Shown: positions 24,736-36,051, counted from the first letter of the stretch. The stretch: DNA of 64,000 bases from Siphonodentalium dalli (GCA_032622095.1 CP136063.1:274839426-274903425), one strand, 5' to 3'. Notes: generated from the sequence alone by a model not told the origin. Translations and numbers: made by a program.

Positions 24736-25680
24736 TAATACACTTTTTTGTAGAGGTTTGGCCAAAAACAATGGACTTTAATTGCGTCCAATGTCCTGCC
24801 AATTCCGAAATGTCCATGATCATCATGGTATTGTTTGATTATGTCATTCTGTATGACCTTTGTGACGACTAATCGCAAGGATGGTCCTGAAATACTATTG
24901 GAAATGTAATACAGGATGTCATCGATCACCATGTAATTATCTCTAATCTTCAATGGAGCTTCAGGTGATTTTAGCGTTTTGATAGCTTTGATTTCGTCAC
25001 CAAGGCTTTGTGCATGGGCCATATCGAGGCCAGATTTTAAGATGTCTGGTTCAGGTGGTAAGTTGTTGTCAATAGATTTACACGTGCTATACAACTTAGC
25101 GTTAAACTTGTTTGAATTGAGTGCATTTATTGTTAATGCATATGAGCTTATTTCCGGTTCAATGTTTTCAGAATTGTCTTGCTGATGTTGTGGGCTATTT
25201 GGCGTGCGACTTAAGAGGTTGGCACATGTGTTTTGTTTACCTGGGTTATATTCAATTTTACAGTTATAGCCTGTAATTCCAAGTGACCACATTTGTATTT
25301 TCTTATTCTGCATTGGTGAATTTAACAGGTACTTTAAGAAAGCATTTTCGGTTTTTATCACAAACTCTGCTCCATGTAGATAGCAATCCAATTTTGAAGG
25401 GAGTAATGTATTGCATAACATTTCTTTTCAATAGTAGACCAGCATTTGTGTGTGTCACTTAATTTGTTTGACAATAAATATATAGGCCCTTCAACAGGGT
25501 CATTTAAATCATTAGCTTTAGTTATCTGGGACAGACACGCTCCAATGCAATTGTCAGAGGCGTCGGTATAGAGACAGTATGGTTCGTTGTGGTCAGGATG
25601 TACTAATAGAGGTACAGTAGTTAGGTTTTCTTTGAGTGTTTGTTGTTGACATTCTGAGTCCGTCGAAATCTAGTATATCT
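24736..25680 (-). pseudogene. Gypsy-2 RNase H and integrase zinc-binding domain
   Basis: The minus strand near 25600-25430 reads YCLYTDASDNCIGACLSQ (RNase H, first Asp). The 228-codon frame 25421-24735 then gives LHGAEFVIKTENAFLKYL and YNPGKQNTCANLLSR (end of RNase H/connection), a variable linker, and HDDHGHFGIGRTLDAIKVHC, the HH part of the integrase zinc finger. The frame stops where the CC pair should follow; CQTRNLT-type sequence is visible just downstream in another frame. Confidence 0.85.
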
Positions 25681-25689
25681 TCGTGTCAA

Positions 25690-26631
25690 ATTTATTAAGG
25701 GCTCAGCAAGTTTACAGAAGCTGTGTATGAACCGACGGTAGAATGAGGCCATTCCTATAAAAACCTCTAATTTCTCGTACATTTTGTGGGTTAGGTAATG
25801 ATCTTATGGCTTCAACCTTTGCTGATCTTTGGATCTGGGCTTACACCATTTTCGTTAACGATGAAGCCAAGAAACTCAGTTTCACGTTGAAAGGAATGAA
25901 ATTTCTTTAGTTTCATTCTAAGGTTATGTTGGGGCAACCTATCAAACACTGCCTGTATGTGGGTTAAATGTTTTTGGTCGATTCTTAGTATATTAAAACG
26001 TCGTCTAAGTACGCTATATAGAACAGTTGGAGCCCATTTAGCACTTTCGACATTAATTGGCTAAAAAAGGACGACCCATTGATTAGGCCGAAAGCAAGGA
26101 CCTTAAATTCGAAGAGACCTGCATGGCAACAAAATTCACTCTTTTCACGATCTGCTTCATCAAGTTTGATTTGCCAATATCCAGATTTCAGGTCAAGGGT
26201 ACTTAGATTGCCAGCTTTTCCTAATTGGGCCAGTAGGTCATCGATAACCGGAAGTGGGTAAGCTATTGGTTTTGTTATATTATTAATTTGCCGATAATCG
26301 ACACAGAATCGTTTTTCGGTTGTGCCCCGCTTATGTACAATTATTATAGGTCTACTCCAATTGATGAACTAGGTTGAATGATGTCAGCTTTTAGCATTGA
26401 ATCCAGTACATCTTCAACTACTTTACGTTTGGTTAGTGGGGTACGATAATGTTGACTTTTTATAGGTGAATATCCTTGGGTATCAATTTTCATGGTAACA
26501 GTATCAGTTTGTGAGAGATCAGTATCTTTTTCAGCGAATAAATCTGAATTATTGTTAAGCAGATTGAATAATTGTTTCTGGAAATTATCTGGAACATTTA
26601 CTGTAGATAAATCTAACTTTTTAGAATGCAT
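25690..26631 (-). pseudogene. Gypsy-2 reverse transcriptase
   Basis: The frame 26631-26344 begins the RT domain (YRTPLTKRKVVEDVLDSMLK, then ADIIQPSSS). Past a frame break near 26345 the strand continues with RFCVDYRQINNITKPIAYPL, STLDLKSGYWQIKLDEADRE (motif A Asp), GLFEFKVLAFGL and an intact AYLDDVLIY box at about 26000-26025. After that come stops, a frame change and an LPNPQNVREIRGF thumb segment. The catalytic aspartates are therefore preserved although the gene is broken. Confidence 0.87.
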
Positions 26632-26891
26632 TTTAGCATTAGTTTTGATTGGGCGATCAAGTGGGCAATTAATTGAGTTTATTTATTGAGGGGTTAAAGC
26701 CTTAGTTTGTACTATGACTGTTCCTTTATTTAATGCTATGTTTTTATTAGCACGATTAACAATCATAAATGATTACGGTCGTGTGAACTGTTTACTGATG
26801 GTATCAGACTCTGTCCAGGTTCTTCTGCTAATAACGTTTCGTCATTTGACATGACTTCAAAAATTGTTGTTGTCACCATATTAAGATCTAT

Positions 26892-27300
26892 TTACGTCTT
26901 CGCTAAACAGATATTTACAGTCTGAGGTTTAAGAAAAACTTTGTCCTTGAGCCTAATTAGAGAGGCGATGTGAATGTCCTCTTTTAATGGCTCATATCGG
27001 TCTGCAATTTTCCTACATCCCAAATCGAAATATAGACGCACTCCTTTGTCTGTTACGAAGTCACGGCTGACTATTAAATTTCTGTTCATGTTAGTTACCA
27101 CAAAGAAATCATGGGTTAGGTTTTCTTTTCCGCACCTGAACGAAATTTCACTGGAGCCAAGAACATTGAGGGGTTCACCATTTACTGACTTCAATTTGCA
27201 GTCTTTTTCGGGTTTGTTATGTAAGTTATCATATGCACGCTATGGATCAGAGACACTTCAGCTCCCGAATCCACAAGGGATCGAAACTTTTGGGACCCAA
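26892..27300 (-). pseudogene. Gypsy-2 aspartic protease
   Basis: At about 27275-27250 the minus strand reads LVDSGAEVSLIHS, the retropepsin DSGA active site. After a frameshift, 27194-26892 continues with KSVNGEPLNVLGSSEISF, then FFVVTNMNRNLIVSRDFVT (flap and ILG/GRDF-like region, here VSRDF) and LKEDIHIASLIRLKDKVFLK, leading towards RT. The protease would cleave the element polyprotein; the frame break inactivates it. Confidence 0.85.
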
Positions 27301-27514
27301 TTTTCAAAAGGCACGAATTCGCTAATCCTAATAAATTTATTGAATAAGTTGGTAGTTTGTTCTTCGAAATTACACGGGCTTGTGATTCATTTGTTATATC
27401 ATAAGCCTCCCCCGAATTTGAGGGAGGAAACTCTAGTTTTTTTACTGGAAAGATTGTTTAAATGGTTTGAGGTTCGGTACTTTAACTCTACATTTACGTT
27501 TAAGGTGGCCCTTT

Positions 27515-27867
27515 CTACCACACGGAAACATTTTTCACCTTATTGATCCAACAGTTTATGCACGAATTTGAGTGAGAGCAATTTTCCGAGGGTTGGTTTG
27601 TTAGTAAATTTGGTGGATGGGGAATTGGTAGTGTATGTTCGCGTGGCAATACATTTGTGTTAGGATTAAAACCCATATTGTACTCTGGCTTAGGCATTTG
27701 TTCAGCATTCCCACCTGTAGGAGGTTGAAGTTGAAACTGAGAATAATTATGCGGTCCATTTGGTGGGGCATAACTGGGGTGTGGCATAACACTTCCCCAG
27801 GCCTGCGTTTCTTCACTTTATGGCAGTCCCTCTGATTGTGGCACAACACCATCAAAAAGAACTCCAT
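27515..27867 (-). pseudogene. Gypsy-2 nucleocapsid / gag C-terminal region
   Basis: The minus strand at 27867-27780 has CHNQRDCHKVKKRRPG, the second half of a CCHC zinc knuckle followed by basic residues. The overlapping frame 27787-27515 is rich in proline, glutamine and asparagine and ends with paired cysteines (CINCWINK). The role would be packaging of element RNA. It is frame-broken and only partly conserved. Confidence 0.6.
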
Positions 27868-27987
27868 TTACTTGTGGGCTATGCCCATTTGGAGGTAAGT
27901 CACGTTTCGACCTATAATAAGTTATGTCCATAAGCTGGACATCGCGGTTATCAACTTGACATTCATATTTCTGCTCATTAGAGCGTC

Positions 27988-28633
27988 CTAAGCATAAATG
28001 AATCTTTTTCGGAGATTTTCCTCCCTCATTGCGGTATTTGCCGCATCAGTTAAGGTAGCAGGAATATCCCTCATAATTTTCATTTTTATAGAATCATTTA
28101 CGAGGCCATCGGTATAAAACCCTATCAGTTGGCGTTCTACAGCTCGCATGCCCCCAACTTGGCCTGCGTAAGCTTCTTCTGTTATCGACAGCAGCCGCTC
28201 CGCAAAAACATGCGCATTTTCGCAAGGTTTCTGCTTTACCTTTCTTAATATTCCAATGGCATGTTGCGGATCAGTGACTTCCGCAAATCGGACTGAAAGC
28301 TGACCTTGAACGTCTGGCCAAGTCGCGTCGGGATTAGCATTTATATATATTTGCAAATAGTCGGACACGGAACCTGCGATCATTATCTGCTTTTGCTCAT
28401 TCGCGTTTGTCAATTTAGCAACCTTTTCTATTTTCTTAATCCACCCACGATACTGCTGTGTATCCCCGAGAATGGTTTAATAATTTCCGTCATTGTGTTG
28501 ACACCTAGGGATGACATTTCGTTCCCTAACGTCTGGGTCTAATTTACCACCATCTGGGTAAACGAATCTACCCGCCCCAAAATATTATAGTTCATCCCGC
28601 CCAACTCTTGCAACATTTCCTGAACGTTAGCCA
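27988..28633 (-). pseudogene. Gypsy-2 gag capsid region
   Basis: Translation begins at ATG 28633 (MANVQEMLQELGGMNYNILG). A TAG occurs 31 codons in, after which the same frame continues: IIKPFSGIHSSIVGGLRKIE, then the 141-codon stretch from 28413. That stretch has SDYLQIYINANPDATWPDVQ, LSVRFAEVTDPQHAIGILRK, NAHVFAERLLSITEEAYAGQ and ERQLIGFYTDGL, the helical pattern of Ty3/Gypsy capsids. The gene lies about 100 bases inside the 5' LTR, as expected. The single TAG is the only break seen in this part, so gag decayed little compared with pol. Confidence 0.85.
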
Positions 28634-28739
28634 TGACAATAAAATATCGTGTGGAAATCAAAAAGTCACTAACCTTGTCCGAGATTCTGCTCACGGCACC
28701 AAAGAAAAGCGACGAGTCCTCTGGTTGATAACTTTAATA
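28634..28739 (-). other. Gypsy-2 leader between 5' LTR and gag
   Basis: About 105 bases on the minus strand, including TGGTGCCGTGAGCAGAAT. The TGG start is what a tRNA primer-binding site would have, but it lies about 45 bases inside the inferred LTR edge instead of next to it. Either the LTR end is misplaced or the primer site is elsewhere. Confidence 0.35.
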
Positions 28740-29182
28740 AGTATGAACAACTACATATAAACAGCACGGCAGTATTGCGGATAGAACAACGTCGATTTGA
28801 GAAACTATATGGTTGCTAGAAAATGTGCTTCTCCCAGACCTGTACTGATCCGGAGCTTAAATTGCTACTGTGTTGGCAATGAGCCAACTCATTAGCAAGG
28901 AACCGAAACTTAATAAAATTACACTAAATTAATAATAGATTAAATTTAGAGTACTACTTAGTACTAGTAGATTGAATCGACGATACTTAAAATAAGGTAC
29001 AATATAGTTCCTACTTATAACCATAAGGGCATGAGATGCAGCCATGAAAGATTAGTAAACATTAATCTGGTACCAATACTGAAGTTCCATGCAAATCCAT
29101 CAGGTAAAATCACGAACAGGTGTAGCTTGTTGGGAACAGGTAAGTTCGTGTGAACAGGTAACGAACAGGTAATTTCGTTACA
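28740..29182 (-). repeat. Gypsy-2 5' LTR
   Basis: The minus strand starts TGTAACGAAATTACCTG and ends ...GTTCATACT. It matches 17217-17667 along almost its whole length, with the visible differences being point changes and one missing ~18-bp unit. It holds short internal repeats of an AACAGGTAACG type near its start. Presumed promoter and polyadenylation region; no clear TATA box was singled out. Confidence 0.85.
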
Positions 29183-29191
29183 CATACTCTA

Positions 29192-29970
29192 TCAACTCCG
29201 ACATTCGCCACACGGACTGCTTCTAGACCCTTTGAAATAGTTGTAAGTGTATTGAATGGCAAGAAGCGCTGTGGCAGGTGTTTTCTTGTGAACAGGTATT
29301 AAAGAGCGTCGCATAATCTCCCTCTGACGAGGGTGCAGTAATCGTAACGCCAATACATAATTTCCTGGAATATACAACTCTGTATCGGCTATCCTGGCGA
29401 ATCCAATTATTCCTTGTTTATCTTCTTTATCCATCCATTTGCATAGCTCTCATATTTTTCTGTTGCTGGTGATAATCTGCTCCGTGAATGTGACACCGAA
29501 TTGCTCCATGAGTCCGTCCCTACATTCCGTTATCACGTTCATCTCCAGCAGTCCTGGAACAGCGGATTTCCTCTGCAACATGTACGGGTCGGTGAGGTCC
29601 TTAACAATTAGAAATTCCCAGTCAGTTATTCTCCTGTCAAACAGCTGCATATCTGCCTCGATTTACCCGACATATAGTATTCCATTTCCATTAGATGCCT
29701 TCAAGTTGAATCAGTCTTCAGTCGGTGACCCAGCGGCTCCAAGTTATCTCTGTATACTGATTCTGTGACCGTCGATACCGACGAACCGGTATCCAGAACG
29801 CACATAATTGCTATCCATCCTATCTCCGCTGGTATCACTGGGCTGCTCCCCATATGTTAATGTAGGGTTGCTGAGCCTCTTGTTCCACTAACGCCTCCCG
29901 ACGATCGGCGGTGTCGTTTCCTGCCTTCCCTGTTGCGTCACCACTAGAGTTAAACGGACAGAACCTGTTT
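29192..29970 (-). pseudogene. Gypsy-1 protease and preceding nucleocapsid end
   Basis: Read downward on the minus strand: about 29970-29860 gives DPGHGNRFCPFN (end of a zinc knuckle), a linker, then at about 29800-29780 CVLDTGSSVSTVTESVY, the retropepsin DTGS active site. After frame changes, 29650-29450 gives LIVKDLTDPYMLQRKSAVPG and 29434-29192 gives FARIADTELYIPGNYVLALR. The reading ends at about 29190 in LEAVRVANVGVDRV, and the matching continuation (YHILLRKGCKIGVLSRVD) resumes at about 17200 beyond Gypsy-2. This pairing is the evidence that the two parts were one gene. Confidence 0.78.
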
Positions 29971-30948
29971 CCATGGCCCGGATCTCAACCCGGGAGATCT
30001 ATCATTGTGGCGTATAACCTCTTGATAAATACTTAGCGATACAGACACACACACCCGGGATAAGTGCTTCATAATAAACGCGTATCATAATAATACACAA
30101 TACCAACCAACAATCTATTGTGCCATCCGCATTTGTTACATTCAGGTGTTCAAAGCTAGGAATGCATCTTACTCAACCCTAACAAATCGAAATTAATTAA
30201 CTGTGCTGTTTTTCCTTTACCCTTAAACAGATAATGTCATGATGTGACCAAGAGACTATATATATGTGTATTTCATTACCCAATTGAGGGAGAGCGAGTG
30301 ACATAGATAGAGAGAGGACGAGAAAGAGAAAAACATAAAGCGGGACAGCGAGAACAATGTAGTATATGTGGGCGTTTCAATATATATAGCACGCTACTGC
30401 ATGGGTTAAATGTCTAGGTCATATAACCAAAGCTGTAATTTATTCTCGTGCATTCCACTTACACTCCACAATACAAGCTTTTCACACGCTAATAGCATCA
30501 CCCTGTAGACTGAATGCGGCACACCTCATCAGGTTTCATAGATTGTGCGCATGTGCGAGGTTGACCGGAGAGACCAGAGTGTGTGCATGGAGAGAAGGGA
30601 AGCAGAAGTGAGTTGAGGGTATAAGGAGAAGTTGTAAGAGAAGTGAGGAGAGAGGAAGAAGTGAAATTAGATATACAGTGTTAGTGGACGAGAGGGAACG
30701 AGGACTAAATATTGTATTAATAAATAAGGTACGTAATAATATAATTTTGGTAGTGCTATTTAGTACTATTTTATAAAGTAATATTATGTACATCATGGAA
30801 ATTTTCTACCACATATACGCGTAGATTTTGGATCGCATTTACTGGTATTAACCATAGTGGCTATATTTCGTTGTATCATTAACTAACAAGCTTTCAAGTT
30901 GCAAACGTTGATTATTTACATAATTATGCGACTGACGCATGATTGGAA
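29971..30948. other. Unassigned flank of Gypsy-1
   Basis: No gag capsid or LTR of Gypsy-1 was recognised here. 30280-30345 and 30590-30700 are purine-rich (GA-biased). The minus-strand frame 30796-30536 is a low-complexity reading of this GA tract. Confidence 0.4.
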
Positions 30949-32524
30949 TTATTCTGTAAACTTCCTTGGAGGTGGTTGAGAACAGATGGCCTGACTGTGG
31001 CTTGTTAAACTTGAAATTCCAACGTCAAATTCGAATTTACCACCAGAAATATTGGCACCGGCAAACATTCCTCTGACAACATTTTCATGTTCAAGTTCTG
31101 GGTTTCCTGCAGATTTAACATTGCCATCAGATTGAACCAAAATGCATTTGGCGACTGTTTTTTCAGCAGTAGTACTCGTACTTGGGCCTTGTATTGTTAG
31201 TGCCATTTTATGACTGAAATTGTTTTGGAAAACATTACACATGTCCCGTTGTTGATCAATACTTGCGATTGCATAATTGTTCGGACTATTCACATTCTTA
31301 TGCCCAAAAAGTTGCGTTATCATCAGTGGATCAAATCCTACATGCACCAAATTTGTGACGCATGTTTTTCGGAGCGAGTGATTCATGAAGTTGCCTTCCG
31401 GACAAGCGTTCTTTGCCATTATCTGCATAATTTTTCCAAGTGTATTTACTCCAACTGGTCGTGCTGTATACCACAACTGTTTTGGTAAAGTGTGTTGGCG
31501 AAAGGCACTATTTATTCCCAGGTAAAATGGCGATTCCGAATCCATCGTGACAGCCAGTCTATTTTCTCTGTAAAGTTTATACGCTTTGACCGCACATCTT
31601 GCGGGGTCTGTCTTATCGGCAAATTTGTCCTGGTTGAAAGATCGTGCTGAATTGTTATTGCCATCTCTTGTTTTACTAAATCTCTCATTAAAGTCACGAA
31701 ATTCATCATTGTTCTCATCAGTTTTTAACAGAATGTCAACCCATTCCAGTTGTCGGTTCTCATGGTTTCCTCTGAATCCCATTACCAGATTCAGTAGGGC
31801 TGCCGCGTTCGAAATCTCAATTGTCCTGTTTTCCGTATAATTTGTACCGCCCTGTCAGTTAGTGGCTCACTTTTGTTAGGACGGTTTCCCAAGCCTTTAC
31901 CTTTCAGTTCTCTCCAGTGGGCTTTCAGTACATCTCTGCTCAATTTAAAGTGCTCGACGACCAGTTGACTTTCAAGTACCCTGTCTCCCTCAGTTGCATA
32001 TCAATCCCCCGATGAAACCCTGTCAGACTGTCAAGTTCGTGGTCTGTACCGTCTTCTTTCTTTACTGTCATTAGAAATCCACCTTCATGTATGTCTAATT
32101 ATTCAGGTGAATATCATTTGGGCTTCCATCTTAAGTTTCACTGTGGAGATATTCGGCGAATTTCCCCATACAACTTCCAGTGGTCTTCACATTGTTTGGA
32201 TTCCTTTTCCTTTGAATATATTCGGCCCGCTAACAACATGAAAGTTACTTGCAATTGTACAAGAAGCAGCGGCCGTACTATCACATTGTTTAGGATTTGT
32301 GTTTGACTGACTTAAGCCTCTTCTTATTGAAATATATTCCCTCAGCGATCGAATATTTCCATTTACTAGCATAGTAACAGTTTTGATGGGGCTTGTGCTT
32401 TATTTTGATAACCTATACATAACACAACATTTACATTAGCAGTGTCAACATATTCTTGAGATGAGTTCTCAACATCTTCTTCAAAATCAACATTTGACAC
32501 CAAAAATTCTCCATATCTATCCAT
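30949..32524 (-). pseudogene. Crypton/DUF3504-type tyrosine recombinase remnant
   Basis: The last 277 codons (31782-30949) carry the catalytic half of a tyrosine recombinase: GFRGNHENRQLEW, ADKTDPARCAVKAYKLY, SPFYLGIN, then NHSLRKTC (HxxR, residues 135-138), LFGHKNVNSPNNY (GH at 160-161, candidate nucleophile Tyr170). Upstream, in other frames, are GKGLGNRPNKSEPLTD (about 31900-31850) and KKEDGTDHELDSLTGFHRGI (about 32060-32000), standard N-terminal blocks of this family. An ATG at 32524 opens an acidic N-terminus that stops after 52 codons. At least two frameshifts and stops, and a short deletion near 31800, break the gene. Crypton transposons and ZMYM/KCTD1-like host proteins share this domain; which of the two it came from is open. 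Confidence 0.75.
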
Positions 32525-33585
32525 TGTAGAGTAAATTTAAGAGAGAAAAATATCGCAGGTATAAATATTGTTATGGTATTTGACAGCCGGCAGAGGACAT
32601 ATTTTTGATTAGAGAGGGGGTTATTTTTTTCCCTTAATTTTTTTATAAATCATCGAACTTATGCCCGTTTCATATGTGTTTGTATCCTAATTAATTTTTT
32701 TAAATATTTTATACACGTTCATTCGTTTTATTATTACAAAGTGCTCTTTTTGTGCATTTTCTACAAACAGTCGCATACATCGAAAACCGGCCATTATGTA
32801 GTTGCTAGGGTTATTGACGTAAACGAAACACCGTTACTGGCATTGACTTTCCGTTTGCGGAAATTGGGAACCAGTCTAGCGTGTGCGCGACACACCAGTG
32901 AAATTTTTCCGTTTCCGTATACCATTAGCAGTAGACGCAACAATGTATTCAACGGTACGGATTCCGTTGAATACAATGTTTACAATTAAACGGTATGGAA
33001 TAAACGATTTGATGAAACACAATTGATAAATTTGATTCACAACGAGTCGTTGGATATACTTTATATTTTCAATACTGTTTTATAGCAGTGTATTTTGAAT
33101 ATGTTGGGGCCGTAGATAAATAATGATCGGTCACATTTGTGAGAATGCTTTGAGTAGATATAGTTCTGCTTCTAGAAAAGTTCAGGCTCAATACAGTTTT
33201 ATTAATCAGTACATATAAAACTGCCTTATTGTTCCGCTTCTGGGCGCCAAATAGTCCATACTTGAGAGCAGCATGAGACCCTGCTTTTGCTTGCTTTCTG
33301 GTGACAGACATTAGGTATAAATCGTACTTCTCTGATCAAAAGTTTATCTTATAAAATACAATAAATATTCCGCAATTAATGTACGTATATGACTAGATAT
33401 TCAATTTTCCACAACATAGAAATTTCATATGGTTTTGTCCATTTTGGCGGCCATTTTTATTCAGACATTGTACAAATATTGTTTACAACTAAGCATTGTT
33501 TGTCTATATATAAGTTTATTACGAATTTGGTATTAATTGGTGCACCTACCACATAAATTCAGCATTGTCCGATACTACAGCCACT
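32525..33585. other. Unassigned spacer with a short hairpin
   Basis: No gene recognised. ATTCAACGG at about 32947 and CCGTTGAAT at about 32963 form a small hairpin. Confidence 0.4.
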
Positions 33586-33725
33586 GTCGACGCCATGTTG
33601 AATTGGGAAATTCCCCCAAGGTTGTATTAGCGGATTTAGGATATGATGTTAATGAGGGTATTTTTGGTCGAGTGACACCAAAATAAGCGTGTATCCCATT
33701 TCGCCCGGGTTGATCTCCAAACGAC
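33586..33725 (-). repeat. Dispersed repeat (copy 2 of 3, reverse orientation)
   Basis: CGACGCCATGTTGAATTGGG and TAGCGGATTTAGGATATG correspond to the reverse complement of the block at 18946-19110 and 61605-61735. More diverged than the other two. Confidence 0.6.
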
Positions 33726-34776
33726 CACACTATTATTTTCTAAGTATTTCAACTAAATAGAAAACTAATGGCATTATACCACATTAAACCCTTATTATAT
33801 AATTTTAAAAGCCATTACATATTTTCTCTTATCTCACTAGTCATGAATAGGTGCGTGCTTTCCGATATACATGGTATCGCGCCAACAAAACTACAGCACG
33901 GAGTAATACTATAACGAATAGCCACACATGACACCAACACCAGACATTGGAAAATGATTGTGTTTACCAAAATTAAATTATTGTCCAACTTCGTTGCTCT
34001 AAACGAAAATAGGCACAAAAACAAAGAGACAAATTGTAGACTATATTTCTCGTAACCAGCCAGAGGTCGCAACGCCGTGAATGTATACATTTTGGATGCA
34101 TTTTTCAACTTCCTTCCAAGTTTCTGATTTGTTGAAAAGGCATATTGCTCTAGTTTTTTCTATGTGATATACAAGATCTTTAACTCGTTATGTTGGGATA
34201 CATGTTATGAAACTCGGTTCATATAATTATTTGATTCACAACTCGTCTGCGACTGGTTTCGAATCAAATTAATCGAACTCTTTTCATCTTATATTCGAAC
34301 TAAACTCCTTGAGATTCTCTGTATATATACTTCCTCGGTTGCACCATCGCCGTATAATTTATGCATTTATTAAAATGCGACAACCTCAAAAATTATATTC
34401 AAATGTCGCGAAATTACAAATCAGTCAATAACTAATATGGACATTTCCTATGACAAACACTATTAGTCTAGTTGTGTATACTTCATATCAATAAACGTGT
34501 TTCTCGGAATCTATGCAGGTGCTACGAAGTGACGTATTCATGTCGATTTCACAAGACCATGTCGATTTCACTCTAACGTATTAACCCTGCGGAAAATGGT
34601 AACGCGCTTTGTTTTTAAGTATATACATTGGTATATACCAAAATAATTCCAGATAACCACGAATATTGCATCAGATTTATACACAGATGTATCGTTACGA
34701 AGCTACTGGAATGTGCCAAAGATTGGTATAAAAAAAAAATCGGAAGGAGGCTCTGCGGTTGGGAGAAAAAAGAACC
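33726..34776. other. Unassigned spacer
   Basis: AT-rich, no recognised gene. A 97-codon minus-strand frame (34108-33815) has hydrophobic stretches but no known domain. Confidence 0.4.
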
Positions 34777-34904
34777 ATCATGACCTGGGATGTGGGCGTG
34801 GACAAATCTCACCATCGGGCCCAGATATTTGGCAAGCCTCGTGTCCGACCCAAATGTCTGACCCCTCAGGTGAGATTTTTCCATTCCACACCCCAAGTTA
34901 TGAT
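34777..34904. repeat. 128-bp foldback repeat
   Basis: The left arm (ATCATGACCTGGGATGTGGG...CAAATCTCACC) and right arm (GGTGAGATTTTTCCATTCC...AGTTATGAT) are imperfect reverse complements over about 48 bases each, with a ~30-base centre. The open frames across it are by-products. Confidence 0.7.
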
Positions 34905-35927
34905 TCAAAATATTGATCTAATTCCAATTCATATGTCCCAAAATTTGATTTGAACAAAATGCTGAGTATGTTCAATCATTTATTCAAATATTCGCTAAAA
35001 TCCAAACTACCAAGTCTTTCTACTGTATCAATTAATTTAACTTATGAGACTACATAAGTACATTCGGGTGTGTTATATGGAAGCTATTCCCTATTCATGC
35101 AGTGTTCTATTGATGTGCATGCTAAGAATAGAACGAACTCTCGTGAAATATATTCGTCCGCCTTTCACAATCATTGTGTGAAATGCGTTACTTTCAAACG
35201 CTCGTTATGTTATATATTCAGTTTTATTATTGACCATTGTGTATCTGCATTTATGTTGATTTGTTGATTTATATGTTTAATATCGTCACTACTGTGGAAC
35301 TATTTCGATTCACATTTTGGATGCACACATTCCGCTTTTATCCCTCCGATGCATCGATGATTTAGTGCATTTAATTTAACTTAATCGTATAATACAATCG
35401 CTCCTGGTGAACATCGATGGTAACCGAAACTCCTTGCAAACCCCGAAAGAAAACGTCTACAAACTGCATATGACCTTAACTGTATTAGTCACCACAATAG
35501 CTACATTAACCGTGTCTTGCAGACATGCTGTGCCAACGAAATGACTGCTTTTCTACTGTATCATTAATTTATGTGCGATTTATACCTACTTGGAACTGTT
35601 GACGATAAAAAAAACACGTCTTACATAGACTCGTGTCGAAATGTCCATAATATTTTCCACAATTACGGTACTGTTGTAACAGCAATTTTTCATTTATAAA
35701 ACATCAAATTTCCCACCTTACTTTATTATTTTCTAACATATCCTCAACTTTGAACATGAACAGATTATGACTGCTTTATAAAACAACAACAAATGCGGTA
35801 TCTATTTTAGGAGAGTTACAATCTACATGCACTAGCAAATCTACGCGAAACTGAAATATGTTCGAAAATGTATTATCAATCGTCGCTTTTAAATGGCTAA
35901 CTATATATATACATTCTACTCTTCCAG
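34905..35927. other. Spacer upstream of the GPCR exon
   Basis: No earlier GPCR exon was recognised in this interval; it is probably intron sequence if the gene is real. Confidence 0.4.
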
Positions 35928-36051
35928 GTTCTACGCTATCTGCTATCCCTTGAAAGCACAGTACCGATGTTCAATGCACAGGGCGAGAATTCTCATCGGC
36001 ACAATTTGGGTCACAAGCGCAATCCTGACTTTACCAACCTTATTTGTATAT
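35928..36051 (+). CDS. Rhodopsin-class GPCR, internal exon (end of TM3 to TM4)
   Basis: A 124-base exon bounded by a pyrimidine-rich acceptor (CTACTCTTCCAG) and a strong donor (GTGAGT at 36052). It reads (R)FYAICYPLKAQYRCSMHRAR and then ILIGTIWVTSAILTLPTLFVY. This is the region just after the DRY/ERY arginine, the second intracellular loop (CYPLKA) and a fourth membrane helix with its conserved tryptophan. The exon begins with the last base of a codon split at the arginine, a well-known intron position in many class A receptors. The sequence style is that of peptide-hormone receptors, but the ligand cannot be told from one exon. No in-frame stop. No other exon was found in the window, so neighbouring introns are long or the piece is an isolated fragment. 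Confidence 0.7.

Larger units (their letters stand above)
17217..29182 (-). mobile_element. Gypsy-2: ~12-kb LTR retrotransposon inserted in Gypsy-1 pol
   Basis: Bounded by two same-orientation LTR copies (17217-17667 and 28740-29182). On the minus strand it has leader, gag (28633-27988), zinc knuckle (about 27830), protease (27300-26892), RT (26631-25690), RNase H, integrase (24735-23987) and a pol C-terminal tail (21440-20926), then a long 3' region and the 3' LTR. The integrase-tail junction is interrupted by a palindrome and a CXC-protein fragment. The bases outside the LTRs, AATAC (17212-17216) and CATAC (29183-29187), match at 4 of 5, as for a 5-bp target duplication. Gypsy-1 reading (protease linker to RT) resumes exactly across it. 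A purine-rich stretch (minus strand, AAGAATGGTAGGAA) beside the 3' LTR is a plausible polypurine tract. Confidence 0.85.
9779..29970 (-). mobile_element. Gypsy-1: decayed Ty3/Gypsy element split by two later insertions
   Basis: Reading the minus strand from right to left gives: end of a nucleocapsid-like segment and aspartic protease (29970-29192), then reverse transcriptase, RNase H and integrase (17160-14752), then the integrase C-terminal region (10219-9779). The order is that of Ty3/Gypsy pol. The gap between protease and RT is filled exactly by Gypsy-2 and its LTRs. The gap in integrase is filled by a non-LTR element with a 219-bp direct repeat. All parts carry stops or frameshifts. No capsid region and no LTR of this element was recognised, so its true ends are unknown; the span given covers only the supported coding remnants. 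Confidence 0.8.

Noticed and set aside
26974-27546. Plus-strand 190-codon frame
   Set aside because: Antisense to the Gypsy-2 protease region, which has recognisable retropepsin motifs on the minus strand.
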